Positions 8,618 through 16,366 of a stretch of 42,412 nucleotides of DNA are shown here, one piece after another. Source of the stretch: Desulfocapsa sp. (GTDB lineage: Bacteria > Desulfobacterota > Desulfobulbia > Desulfobulbales > Desulfocapsaceae). The notes under the pieces are model-generated. The model ran no database searches. It saw nothing but the letters and a program-made list of their open reading frames with translations, and had not been told where the DNA came from. The position numbers and the translations under genes are program-made. Each line of letters opens with the position of its first letter. Position 1 is the first letter of the stretch. The stretch covers positions 1-42,412 of the forward strand of contig JAESPV010000083.1 of NCBI GenBank assembly GCA_016765495.1, given 5' to 3'.

Positions 8618-8718
8618 GATAGTCGGGTCCTGTACAATTCAGGTTCATGAACTCCGCCAGGTCTGGAAGGAAGCAACGGTAATGAGTCCCTGGATGTGTT
8701 ACAGGGTGCCCGGCTATC
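8618..8718 (+). ncRNA. ffs: signal recognition particle RNA (4.5S type)
   Basis: A small SRP RNA of about 100 nt. The ends pair (GATAGTCGGG with CCCGGCTATC), and the apical Ffh-binding hairpin contains the conserved CAGGTCTGGAAGGAAGCA core and ACGGTAA. It guides co-translational membrane targeting with Ffh and FtsY. A T run starts at 8721 just after the closing stem and serves as terminator. Its place directly ahead of dnaX-ybaB-recR matches the gene order in many proteobacteria. Confidence 0.95.
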
Positions 8719-8823
8719 ATCTTTTTTTTAACAGTTCAGCAACACGTTTTGTTAAACTGTTAATGGATGTTCAATCTTTAGTTTTTTCACCACCAACCCC
8801 CTCTCTCTAGGTAGGTCTGTTTT

Positions 8824-10518
8824 ATGTCCTATTTGGTTCTTGCCAGAAAATCTCGCCCGCAGGATTTCAATCAGGTAGTGGGACAGGTTCCAATTGTCAA
8901 AACTCTCCAAAATAGCCTTGTTCGCGACCGTATTGCTCATGCCATACTCTTTTCTGGTGTGCGTGGTGTCGGGAAAACCACCCTTGCCCGTATCATGGCA
9001 AAAGCTATTAATTGCGAACAAAGGGCAGCGGATGGCAACCCCTGCAATAAATGCCGATCCTGCACGGAAATAAAGGCTGATTCCTCACTTGATCTTTATG
9101 AGATTGACGGTGCATCGAACCGTGGAATCCAGGAGATCCGTGAGCTGAAAGAAAAAATTCGTTTCCTGCCTACATCTTCCAAGTATAAAATCATCATTAT
9201 TGATGAAGTTCATATGCTTACCAACGAGGCCTTTAACGCCTTGTTAAAAACTCTGGAAGAACCGCCCAGTCATGTTTTTTTCATGTTTGCAACAACGGAG
9301 TTGCACAAGATCCCCATCACCATTCTTTCCAGGTGTCAGCGCTATGAGTTGAAACGGGTTTCAGCAGAAAATCTTAAAACTCATTTCGCCAGACTTGCAA
9401 AAGAAGAGGGGGTGCAGATTGCAGATGCCGCCCTTAATCTTATTGTTCGGGAATCTGAAGGATCTGTTCGTGATGGTCTTAGTCTGCTGGATCAGGTTTT
9501 TTCCTATGGTGAAAAGGAGATTTCCGCAAATGATGTTGTACAGGTTCTTGGCCTTGTCTCCCGTGACATCATTCTGAACATTACCAGAGCGCTACTTGAA
9601 AACAATCCTGGTTCTGCACTCAAAGCACTTGATGAAACCTTTAATTTTGGTGTCGACCTGAAACGGTTTACCGCTGATCTCTTAAATGCATTCCGTACAC
9701 TTATCCTCTGCAGGATTGAGGGTTGCCAGGAGTTAATCGATATCCCCAGGGAAGAGCTTGATGCGTTCAAAAAGCTTGCAGAAAAATATGGACACAATAC
9801 CATCCATATGAAAATGAACCTGCTCATGCAGGGAGTGGAAGAGATGCAATATTCTCCACAGCCCCGACTCACCCTTGAAAGCACATTTTTAAAAATCATT
9901 CAGACAGATGATGTGGTGCCGATTGCCGGAATTCTTGCCAAACTCGACACTCTTCTTGCTGGACAGCCATTACCAAAAAAAAAACCTGAAAAAATCACTC
10001 TGAAAACTGCTCCCTCCGAGCCTGAACCAAGAATCACACCAGCGCCCCCCCCTGAACGACCGCCTGTCCCCGAAGAAACACAAACCAACCCCATCCCTCC
10101 ATCAAGCCCCAAACGCGTTCAGCAGCCGCACAAGCGTGATGTCAGGCGTGACTGGCAAGAGTTCATTGCACATGTAAAGGATAGAAAAATTTGGATGGCA
10201 CAGGATCTTCAACGAACAGAAACAATAAGGGAAGCCAATGGTGAATTACAACTGCGTTTTGCTGATCAGGCAAACTGCACCCTGCTCCGCCAGAAGGATA
10301 ATGTAAAACTCCTCACCGAATTTGTTCTCGATTTTTTCCAAAAAGACCTCAAACTCCGTTTCATTACCCCTGACAAAGGTGGAGAAAAAGAGCTGGACAA
10401 TGCAGACAGCCCGCACAAGCTAAGAAATAAACTTGCCAATGATCCTCTGGTTCTTATGGCCACTGAAATTTTTAATGGCCAGATTGGAGACATTCGCGTG
10501 GGTCCCAGAAGCAGATAA
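8824..10518 (+). CDS. dnaX: DNA polymerase III subunit gamma/tau
   Basis: A 564-aa clamp-loader subunit that loads the sliding clamp and, as tau, ties the loader to the polymerase. Walker A is GVRGVGKT (residues 45-52), zinc cysteines are C64, C74, C77 and C80, and Walker B is IIIIDEVHML (about 122-131). The SRC motif appears as LSRCQRYE. A Pro-rich linker runs from about 395 to 440, before the tau-specific C-terminal domain. At 9975-9984 a run of ten A residues spans codons 384-387 at the domain III/linker border. A gain of one A, or a -1 shift, reaches TGA at once. AGGTAGG precedes the ATG. Confidence 0.97.
   Translation: MSYLVLARKSRPQDFNQVVGQVPIVKTLQNSLVRDRIAHAILFSGVRGVGKTTLARIMAKAINCEQRAADGNPCNKCRSCTEIKADSSLDLYEIDGASNRGIQEIRELKEKIRFLPTSSKYKIIIIDEVHMLTNEAFNALLKTLEEPPSHVFFMFATTELHKIPITILSRCQRYELKRVSAENLKTHFARLAKEEGVQIADAALNLIVRESEGSVRDGLSLLDQVFSYGEKEISANDVVQVLGLVSRDIILNITRALLENNPGSALKALDETFNFGVDLKRFTADLLNAFRTLILCRIEGCQELIDIPREELDAFKKLAEKYGHNTIHMKMNLLMQGVEEMQYSPQPRLTLESTFLKIIQTDDVVPIAGILAKLDTLLAGQPLPKKKPEKITLKTAPSEPEPRITPAPPPERPPVPEETQTNPIPPSSPKRVQQPHKRDVRRDWQEFIAHVKDRKIWMAQDLQRTETIREANGELQLRFADQANCTLLRQKDNVKLLTEFVLDFFQKDLKLRFITPDKGGEKELDNADSPHKLRNKLANDPLVLMATEIFNGQIGDIRVGPRSR
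9975..9984 (+). promoter_or_regulatory. A10 slippery run in dnaX (candidate gamma-producing site)
   Basis: Ten consecutive A residues are read as CCA AAA AAA AAA CCT. One added A, or a -1 frameshift, gives P-K-K-K-T-stop (388 aa). One lost A gives PKKNLKKSL-stop (392 aa). Either product keeps the three clamp-loader domains and drops the tau tail. Thermus dnaX makes gamma by slippage on an A9 run and E. coli by a -1 shift on A6G, so the logic is known; use here is inferred. Confidence 0.6.
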
Positions 10519-10557
10519 TGCTTGCCAAGGCCATTTTGAAGTCTTAGCATACTGCCT

Positions 10558-10607
10558 GAGGAACGTGGACAAAATAACTTGATCATCATAGTTCATGCAC
10601 GTTCCCA
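10558..10607 (+). repeat. palindromic interspersed repeat, short copy C
   Basis: GAGGAACGTGGAC at the left and GCACGTTCCC at the right form a partial hairpin with a TAACTTGATCATCATAG middle. The ends match the other copies; the centre is more diverged. It lies inside the dnaX-ybaB gap. Confidence 0.55.
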
Positions 10608-10644
10608 ACCCAAAACAACAGAAACAACAAAAGGATAAGATATT

Positions 10645-10965
10645 ATGGATATGAGTTCCCTTATGCAGCAAGCCCAGCAGATGCAGGCTAAAATGGTCAC
10701 TATTCAAGAAGAATTAAAGTCCAGGAAAGCAACTGGAACAGCTGGTGGCGGGATGGTCACAGTGACGGCTAATGGCAACAGTGAGATACTCTCCATTGAA
10801 ATTGAACAAGAGATCATCTCAGTTGATGAAAAAGAAATGCTGCAAGACCTGATCGCTGCGGCCACCAATGACGCACTTCGTAAAGCAAAAGCAATTGGGA
10901 AAGAAGAAATGGCGAAACTTACTGGCGGCATTAATATTCCAGGCGTTTCCAATCTTTTTTCTTGA
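10645..10965 (+). CDS. ybaB: YbaB/EbfC family nucleoid-associated protein
   Basis: A 106-aa small DNA-binding protein. It has the N-terminal Gln- and Met-rich helix (MDMSSLMQQAQQMQAKM), the core GGGMVTVTANGNSEILSIEI and the Gly-rich tail, all typical of YbaB/EbfC dimers that bind DNA non-specifically. The start has GGATAAG upstream. It sits between dnaX and recR, its usual neighbours. Confidence 0.95.
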   Translation: MDMSSLMQQAQQMQAKMVTIQEELKSRKATGTAGGGMVTVTANGNSEILSIEIEQEIISVDEKEMLQDLIAAATNDALRKAKAIGKEEMAKLTGGINIPGVSNLFS

Positions 10966-10992
10966 TTCCATCTCTGCCCGCTACTTGCCGAT

Positions 10993-11601
10993 ATGTCTCC
11001 ACAGGTCATACCACAAGCACTTGAACGATTAATTCAGGATCTTAGCAAACTCCCCGGGATCGGTAAAAAGACAGCTTCCCGCCTGGCTCTGAATATTCTC
11101 AGACGCCCGGCAGGCGAAGCACGTGAACTTGCAGGGGCGCTGGAAGATCTTCATAGTTCCATACAGCTCTGTTCCTGCTGCTTTACCTTTTCAGAAAACG
11201 ATCCCTGTATCATCTGTGCTGACTTGAAACGGGATAGCACTCTTATCTGCGTAGTAGAACAGCCGGGCGATCTTCTCGCCATAGAAAAAGCTGGAAACTA
11301 TCTTGGCCACTATCATATCCTTCACGGAGTGCTTGCGCCCATGGATGGCATTGGCCCGGGGGAAATAAAAGTGAATGAACTTGAGGCACGTTTAAACAAC
11401 GGCACCATTAAAGAAGTTTTTATTGCCACCAGTTCAACTGTCCCGGGAGAAGCCACTGCAAACTATCTCATTGACAGACTGCAGAAAAAACAAATCCTGG
11501 TTACCCGACTGGCCTGTGGCATTCCCATGGGTATGGATATAAAATATGCCGACAAACACACCCTCGCAAGAGCCATTGCCAGCAGAAGCAAAACAAGCTG
11601 A
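10993..11601 (+). CDS. recR: recombination mediator RecR
   Basis: A 202-aa protein of the RecFOR pathway, which loads RecA onto gapped DNA. It has an HhH region (LSKLPGIGKKTASRLA), a zinc finger (CSCCFTFSENDPCIIC), a Toprim domain with the acidic VVEQPGDLLAIE, and the C-terminal Walker-B-like tail. Length is standard. It starts 27 bases after the ybaB stop and ends the dnaX operon. Confidence 0.97.
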   Translation: MSPQVIPQALERLIQDLSKLPGIGKKTASRLALNILRRPAGEARELAGALEDLHSSIQLCSCCFTFSENDPCIICADLKRDSTLICVVEQPGDLLAIEKAGNYLGHYHILHGVLAPMDGIGPGEIKVNELEARLNNGTIKEVFIATSSTVPGEATANYLIDRLQKKQILVTRLACGIPMGMDIKYADKHTLARAIASRSKTS

Positions 11602-11668
11602 TTTGTTCCTTGCATTCGGGCCTTAAGTCCATTTATTTTTTCTTGACAGAATCATCATATATTGGTAA

Positions 11669-11697
11669 TTGACACTGTTCCAGTTGTCTCTTTTACA
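11669..11697 (+). promoter_or_regulatory. candidate promoter for tRNA-Val
   Basis: TTGACA, a 17-base spacer, then the weak TTTACA, ending 16 bases before the tRNA. Another TTGACA at 11643 has no clear -10. The -35 is perfect but the -10 is poor, so this is tentative. Confidence 0.3.
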
Positions 11698-11713
11698 GAA
11701 ATACAAATACCAC

Positions 11714-11788
11714 AGGCGCGTAACTCAGCGGGAGAGTGTCACCTTGACATGGTGGAAGTCGGCGGTTCGAAACCGCCCGCGCCTACCA
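11714..11788 (+). tRNA. tRNA-Val (anticodon GAC)
   Basis: A full cloverleaf: acceptor AGGCGCG with CGCGCCT, discriminator A and encoded CCA. The anticodon loop TTGACAT gives GAC (codons GUC and GUU), and the T-loop is TTCGAAA. Confidence 0.96.
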
Positions 11789-11797
11789 GAATGACCT

Positions 11798-11850
11798 GGC
11801 TAAAGTTTATACGGGCAATGTTACCGTATCAATTTTAGCCTTTGCTTTTA
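11798..11850 (+). terminator. terminator after tRNA-Val
   Basis: A long hairpin (GGCTAAAGTTTATACGG with CCGTATCAATTTTAGCC, loop GCAATGTTA) is followed by TTTGCTTTTA. It ends tRNA-Val transcription just before thrS and covers the far-upstream TTG codon that could otherwise be taken as the thrS start. Confidence 0.8.
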
Positions 11851-11865
11851 TATATAGATTTACTT

Positions 11866-13794
11866 ATGACCGATATAAAAATTGATATCAATAACGCAGA
11901 AGCAGTTGTAATGCCAGCGGCCACCACCGTAGGAGAAGCCCTCTCAGAACTGCTATCCAACAAACAGCGAAAGCGGACTGTTGCAGTATCCATGGGTGAG
12001 CAGATTCTTGATCTGGGTACTCCTCTTTACAGCGACTCCAGCCTCAGCTTAATCCAGGTTGGATCCGACGAGAGCCTGGATATTCTTCGCCATTCCACCG
12101 CCCATGTTATGGCTGAAGCAGTGCGTGAAATTTATGGTTCTGATGTTAAAGTAGCCATCGGGCCTTCCATTGCAGATGGCTTTTACTATGATTTTGACTG
12201 TAAAGAGCCCTTTAAACCAGAAGACTTCGAGAAAATTGAAGCCAAAATGACAGAGATTATCAGAAAAGCACTTCCTTTCACTCGTACTGAGATGAGTAGC
12301 GCTGATGCTGTCAAACATTTTGAAAAGTCTGGTGAAAAATATAAGGTAGAACTGATTCAGGACTTGGATGGCGACTCTGTCTCTCTTTACCAACAGGGTG
12401 ATTTCACAGACCTTTGCCGAGGCCCTCACCTTCCCAATACCTCCTGGATTAAAGCATTCAAACTTCAACGAGTGGCAGGGGCTTACTGGCGAGGGGACGA
12501 AAAGAATAATATGCTGCAACGTATTTATGGAACAGCATTCTTTGACAAAAAAGCCCTTAAAAAGCATCTTAATGCGCTTGAAGAGGCAAAGAAACGCGAT
12601 CATCGTAAGCTTGGAAAGGAGTTGCGACTCTTTACCATACAGGATGAGATTGGTCCCGGTCTGATTCTGTGGCAACCCAAAGGTGCTCTTCTTCGTAAAC
12701 TTATTGAAGATTATTGGAAAGATGCGCATTACCAGAACGGTTACGAGCTACTCTACACCCCCCATATTGCACGCCAGGATCTTTGGAAGACCTCCGGTCA
12801 CCTTGATTTTTACAGCGAAAACATGTATGCGGGTATGGATATAGATGATGTCCGGTATCAGCTTAAACCGATGAACTGCCCATTTCATACCGGCATCTAT
12901 AACAGCAATAAAAGAAGTTACCGTGAGTTCCCCATTCGCTGGTGTGAACTTGGAACGGTCTATCGCTATGAACGTGCTGGAGCCCTCCATGGATTACTTC
13001 GTGTGCGCGGATTTACCCAGGATGATGCACATATATTCTGCATGCCCGAACAGCTCGAAAGTGAGATTTTCAATATTTTAGATCTCAATCTTGAAGTCCT
13101 CAAGACCTTTGGTTTTACGGAATACGATATTTATCTCTCCACAAGACCTGAAAAATCTGTGGGAACTGACGAAAGTTGGGAACAATCCACTGAAGCCTTA
13201 AAGCTTGCTCTTGAGAAAAAAGGGCTCTCTTACGAGCTTGATCCAGGGGAAGGCGTTTTTTACGGTCCGAAAATTGATATCAAGATTAAAGATCAGCTGG
13301 GTCGTTCCTGGCAATGTTCCACCATACAGGTTGACTTTAACCTTCCTGAACGTTTTAAATTGACTTACACTGGAAGTGACAATCAGGAGCATCAACCTAT
13401 TATGATTCATCGGGCACTCATGGGTTCCCTTGAACGATTTATTGGTATTTTGATTGAACACTACGCCGGTGTCTTCCCGCTCTGGTTTGCACCAGTTCAG
13501 GCCAGAATCATGAATATCACCGACGCTCAGGCCGACTATAGTGAAGAAGTTTACTTGCAACTTCGCAAAGCAGGTGTTCGAATAGAAAAAGATTTGCGCA
13601 ATGAAAAATTGAACTATAAGATCAGAGAAGCACAAATGGAGAAAGTTCCATACATGCTGATCATTGGTGATAAGGAAAAAGACAGCGGGACTGTCACAGT
13701 AAGACTGCGCAACGGAAAAAACATTGCAGACATGTCCATTGATGATTTTGCCAAAAAAGTGGCTGATGAGTGCTTGGCAGGACGTGGAATATAA
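11866..13794 (+). CDS. thrS: threonyl-tRNA synthetase
   Basis: A 642-aa class II synthetase that charges tRNA-Thr. It has an N-terminal TGS domain (about 1-60), the editing domain with HSTAHVMAEAVRE (about 70-80) and the YDFDCKEPF region. The catalytic core carries zinc-ligand MNCPFHTGI and motif 3 HRALMGSLERF, followed by the anticodon-binding domain. I chose ATG 11866 because the upstream TTG lies in a terminator; this start gives exactly the usual length. No clear Shine-Dalgarno site is visible. It heads the translation gene cluster. Confidence 0.97.
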   Translation: MTDIKIDINNAEAVVMPAATTVGEALSELLSNKQRKRTVAVSMGEQILDLGTPLYSDSSLSLIQVGSDESLDILRHSTAHVMAEAVREIYGSDVKVAIGPSIADGFYYDFDCKEPFKPEDFEKIEAKMTEIIRKALPFTRTEMSSADAVKHFEKSGEKYKVELIQDLDGDSVSLYQQGDFTDLCRGPHLPNTSWIKAFKLQRVAGAYWRGDEKNNMLQRIYGTAFFDKKALKKHLNALEEAKKRDHRKLGKELRLFTIQDEIGPGLILWQPKGALLRKLIEDYWKDAHYQNGYELLYTPHIARQDLWKTSGHLDFYSENMYAGMDIDDVRYQLKPMNCPFHTGIYNSNKRSYREFPIRWCELGTVYRYERAGALHGLLRVRGFTQDDAHIFCMPEQLESEIFNILDLNLEVLKTFGFTEYDIYLSTRPEKSVGTDESWEQSTEALKLALEKKGLSYELDPGEGVFYGPKIDIKIKDQLGRSWQCSTIQVDFNLPERFKLTYTGSDNQEHQPIMIHRALMGSLERFIGILIEHYAGVFPLWFAPVQARIMNITDAQADYSEEVYLQLRKAGVRIEKDLRNEKLNYKIREAQMEKVPYMLIIGDKEKDSGTVTVRLRNGKNIADMSIDDFAKKVADECLAGRGI

Positions 13795-13815
13795 GAGTTA
13801 GAATAATCGTATAAG

Positions 13816-13855
13816 GATTTCCGGATACACTCTGTGTCTCAAGGAAATCATTTTT
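13816..13855 (+). terminator. hairpin terminator or attenuator between thrS and infC
   Basis: GATTTCC pairs with GGAAATC, with an inner GATACAC/GTGTCTC stem, followed by ATTTTT. It is 22 bases after the thrS stop and 26 before the infC start. It could partially uncouple thrS from infC. Confidence 0.65.
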
Positions 13856-13867
13856 CAATCCGAGTTC

Positions 13868-13883
13868 AGGAGGTAAGAACATT
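13868..13883 (+). promoter_or_regulatory. strong ribosome-binding site with AUU start (infC)
   Basis: AGGAGGT lies 6 bases ahead of an ATT codon in frame with the whole IF3 sequence. No in-frame ATG, GTG or TTG fits the N-terminus: the first alternative is about 53 codons in. AUU initiation is the known device by which IF3 represses its own translation. Confidence 0.9.
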
Positions 13884-14426
13884 AAACGTCGCGGAAAAAG
13901 GGCCCCGGTTCAAAATGTAGTAAAAGTAAATATCAATGAGGCTATTCGTCATCCCCAAATCCGACTCATTGGAAATGACAGTTCCCAACTCGGAATATTC
14001 AGCGCCGCTGATGCCCTTGAAAAAGCTTACGCTGAAGGATTGGATCTCGTAGAAGTCTCAGAAAATGCGAAACCTCCTGTATGCAGGATCATGAACTATG
14101 ATAAGTTCAGATATGAACAGGCAAAAAAACTGCAGGAAGCAAAGAAAAAACAGACCACTGTTGAGACAAAAGAGATCAAATTTCGCCCAAAAACTGAAGC
14201 ACATGATCTTAATTTCAAACTGAAGCATGTTAGAAAGTTTCTTGGTCAAAAAAATAAAGTAAAGCTCACCATGCGTTTTCGTGGTCGAGAAATTGTTTAC
14301 TGCCAGACTGTTGGCCTTGAAGCAATGAATAAAATAGCAGCAGCCCTTGAGGATGATGCAGTTGTCCTGCAGCCTCCCAAGATGGAAGGACGTCAGATGG
14401 TAATGTTTGTCGGCCCCAAGGCTTGA
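13881..14426 (+). CDS. infC: translation initiation factor IF-3 (AUU start)
   Basis: A 181-aa factor that binds the 30S subunit and checks the start codon. Translation from ATT at 13881 gives KRRGKRAPVQ, then VNINEAIRHPQIRLIG and LDLVEVSENAKPPVCRIMNY for the N-domain. The linker is KKKQTTVETKEIKFRP and the C-domain includes the conserved FRGRE and QPPKMEGRQM. An ATG- or TTG-based caller would cut off about 53 residues. It lies in the classic thrS-infC-rpmI-rplT order. Confidence 0.96.
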   Translation: MKRRGKRAPVQNVVKVNINEAIRHPQIRLIGNDSSQLGIFSAADALEKAYAEGLDLVEVSENAKPPVCRIMNYDKFRYEQAKKLQEAKKKQTTVETKEIKFRPKTEAHDLNFKLKHVRKFLGQKNKVKLTMRFRGREIVYCQTVGLEAMNKIAAALEDDAVVLQPPKMEGRQMVMFVGPKA

Positions 14427-14452
14427 TTGTATTGAAAAAAAAATAATAGAAT

Positions 14453-14503
14453 GAGGAACGGAAGGAAATAAGTTGTTCAAGTTATTTCGTGTACGTTTCT
14501 TAT
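14453..14503 (-). repeat. palindromic interspersed repeat, short copy B
   Basis: Read on the minus strand it starts TAAGAAACGTACACG and ends CCTTCCGTTCCTC. It is nearly the same as copy A (3575-3625) along its whole length, including the AACAACTTATTTC segment. It sits in the infC-rpmI spacer of an otherwise conserved operon. Confidence 0.75.
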
Positions 14504-14544
14504 CACTATGTGAATTCCCTGTTACAGGATAAGGAGTTATTACA

Positions 14545-14742
14545 ATGCCTAAGATGAAAACAAAAAGAGGCGCTGCAAAGCGTTTTTCAAAAACCGGATC
14601 CGGAAAAATTAAACGTTCCAAAGCTTTTACCAGCCATATTCTGACCAAGAAATCCACCAAGAGAAAGCGTAACCTGCGCAAATCCGGTATTGTTGATCCG
14701 TCTAACGCCGCAGCAATCAGAAAGATTCTGCCTTACTTGTAA
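14545..14742 (+). CDS. rpmI: 50S ribosomal protein L35
   Basis: A 65-aa highly basic ribosomal protein. The family signature [20 protein letters not shown] opens it, and KRKRNLRK with a hydrophobic [15 protein letters not shown] tail closes it. AAGGAG precedes the ATG. It follows infC and precedes rplT. Confidence 0.97.
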   Translation: MPKMKTKRGAAKRFSKTGSGKIKRSKAFTSHILTKKSTKRKRNLRKSGIVDPSNAAAIRKILPYL

Positions 14743-14786
14743 ACCATTTGTAAAACGTGTAAGCCAGATAATATATTTGTAAATAC

Positions 14787-14804
14787 CAGAGGAATATTCC
14801 TCTG
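14787..14804 (+). promoter_or_regulatory. perfect palindrome before rplT
   Basis: CAGAGGAATATTCCTCTG is an 18-base perfect palindrome in the rpmI-rplT gap, about 12 bases before the AAGGAG ribosome site. It can form a small hairpin without a T run. A role in L20 autoregulation or RNA processing is possible but unproven. Confidence 0.35.
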
Positions 14805-14823
14805 ATTTGAAAGGAGCATCAAG

Positions 14824-15180
14824 ATGCCACGCGTCACTAGAGGCTTTAAAGCCCGCAGAAGAAGAAACAAAGTCCTGAAACTTGCCAAAGGTTACAGAGG
14901 TGGAAAATCCCGTCTTTACCGCACAGCGACAGAAGCCGTAGACAAAGCACTCTGCTACGCATACCGTGATAGACGTAACAAGAAACGTGATTTCCGTCGT
15001 CTCTGGATCACTCGCATCAGTGCAGGTGTTAAGATGAATGGCATGAATTATTCACGGTTTATCTGTGGATTGAAAAAAGCCAACATTGTGCTTGATCGTA
15101 AAGTTCTCGCCAACATGGCCATCCTTGACGCACCTGCATTCAGCAAAGTTGTCGGTCTTGCCAAAGAGGCAAATGCATAA
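14824..15180 (+). CDS. rplT: 50S ribosomal protein L20
   Basis: A 118-aa basic protein binding 23S rRNA early in 50S assembly and often repressing its own mRNA. It opens [20 protein letters not shown] with [11 protein letters not shown], and the [20 protein letters not shown] block is nearly invariant in the family. AAAGGAG precedes the ATG. Confidence 0.98.
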   Translation: MPRVTRGFKARRRRNKVLKLAKGYRGGKSRLYRTATEAVDKALCYAYRDRRNKKRDFRRLWITRISAGVKMNGMNYSRFICGLKKANIVLDRKVLANMAILDAPAFSKVVGLAKEANA

Positions 15181-15231
15181 GGCCGATATCTTCTGACGTA
15201 TCAGCCTCGCATGCGACTGGATATTCTTATA

Positions 15232-15274
15232 ATGCCGGTTTCAATATACTTTGGAACCGGCATATTTTTTTTTA
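15232..15274 (+). terminator. terminator or attenuator between rplT and pheS
   Basis: ATGCCGGTTTC pairs with GGAACCGGCAT around a 10-base loop, followed by nine T residues. It ends 29 bases before the pheS ATG. I see no upstream Phe-rich leader peptide, so a plain rplT terminator with read-through is the simpler reading. Confidence 0.8.
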
Positions 15275-15303
15275 GCTTTAACGAGTACCTACCCTGAAAG
15301 ATC

Positions 15304-16320
15304 ATGGAGCAAGAATTAATTAATCTACGGACCAAGGCCGGGGAACAATTGGCCACTGTCGAAAATATAAGCCAGCTTGAAGATTTCCGAATTCAATTTC
15401 TTGGTAGAAAAGGACAGTGTAGCACCATCATGAAATCCCTCGGGAAAGTTCCCAAAGAGGACAAACCCCGTCTTGGGCAGATGGCTAACAGGGTCAAAAA
15501 TGAAATTGAAGCACTGTATGATGAAAAACGACAGTTGCTCCTATCAACCACTGCCAGCTCATCCTCACAAAAAGATGTCATTGATCTCACCCTTCCTGGA
15601 CGCAAACCTGAAACGGGTAAGTTACATCCAGTAACCCAGATCATGAATGAAGTCTGCTCCATATTTGAAAGCCTCGGCTTCTCAGTTGCTGAAGGACCCG
15701 ATGTTGAGCACGATCATTACAACTTTGAAGCACTCAATATTCCTGCCCACCACCCTGCTCGTGACATGCATGACACTTTTTATGTCAGTGACTCTATCCT
15801 GCTGCGTACCCATACATCCCCCATGCAGGCACGAATCATGGAAACCCAGCAACCTCCATTAAGAGTCATTGCTCCAGGAAAGGTGTATCGCTGTGATTCC
15901 GACATAACCCACACCCCCATGTTCCATCAGGTGGAAGGCTTCCTTGTTGATCGTGATATCTCATTTGCTGATCTTAAAGGTGTGCTCACCGTCTTTACCC
16001 AGAAGATGTTTGACAAAGAGCTCGAGCTTAGATTTCGCCCGAGTTTCTTTCCGTTCACAGAACCAAGCGCTGAAGTTGACATCGCCTGTGTTATCTGTGA
16101 AGGAAAGGGCTGTCGTGTCTGCAAACATACCGGGTGGCTTGAAATTCTTGGTTCAGGAATGATCGATCCTGAGGTCTTCAAAATGGTTGGCTATAACCCT
16201 GAAGTATATAGTGGATTTGCCTTTGGCCTTGGTATTGAACGAATTGCCATGCTTAAATACGGTATAGACGATATTCGTCTCTATTATGAAAACGATCTTC
16301 GTTTTCTCTCTCAATTTTAG
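15304..16320 (+). CDS. pheS: phenylalanyl-tRNA synthetase alpha subunit
   Basis: A 338-aa class II catalytic subunit of the alpha2-beta2 enzyme. An N-terminal coiled coil (about 1-90) is followed by the core with HPVTQIMNEV, LLRTHTSPMQAR (motif 2 region), HQVEGFLVD, and the motif 3 segment GFAFGLGIERIAMLKYGI. The internal Cys cluster CVICEGKGCRVC is found in many bacterial PheS proteins. pheT follows 46 bases later. Confidence 0.97.
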   Translation: MEQELINLRTKAGEQLATVENISQLEDFRIQFLGRKGQCSTIMKSLGKVPKEDKPRLGQMANRVKNEIEALYDEKRQLLLSTTASSSSQKDVIDLTLPGRKPETGKLHPVTQIMNEVCSIFESLGFSVAEGPDVEHDHYNFEALNIPAHHPARDMHDTFYVSDSILLRTHTSPMQARIMETQQPPLRVIAPGKVYRCDSDITHTPMFHQVEGFLVDRDISFADLKGVLTVFTQKMFDKELELRFRPSFFPFTEPSAEVDIACVICEGKGCRVCKHTGWLEILGSGMIDPEVFKMVGYNPEVYSGFAFGLGIERIAMLKYGIDDIRLYYENDLRFLSQF

Positions 16321-16366
16321 ATCTTTTTAGTAGAAATCATTCGCACTATTCAATAGAGATACTCCA

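Noticed and set aside
8505..8810. Open frames on both strands over the SRP RNA
   Set aside because: The region is fully explained by the SRP RNA and its promoter and terminator; the peptides have no family features.
11842..11865. TTG as thrS start, eight codons upstream
   Set aside because: It lies in the tRNA-Val terminator; ATG 11866 gives the standard ThrS length.
15181..15303. T-box or Phe leader peptide before pheS
   Set aside because: No T-box sequence and no short frame rich in Phe codons; only a plain terminator is visible.
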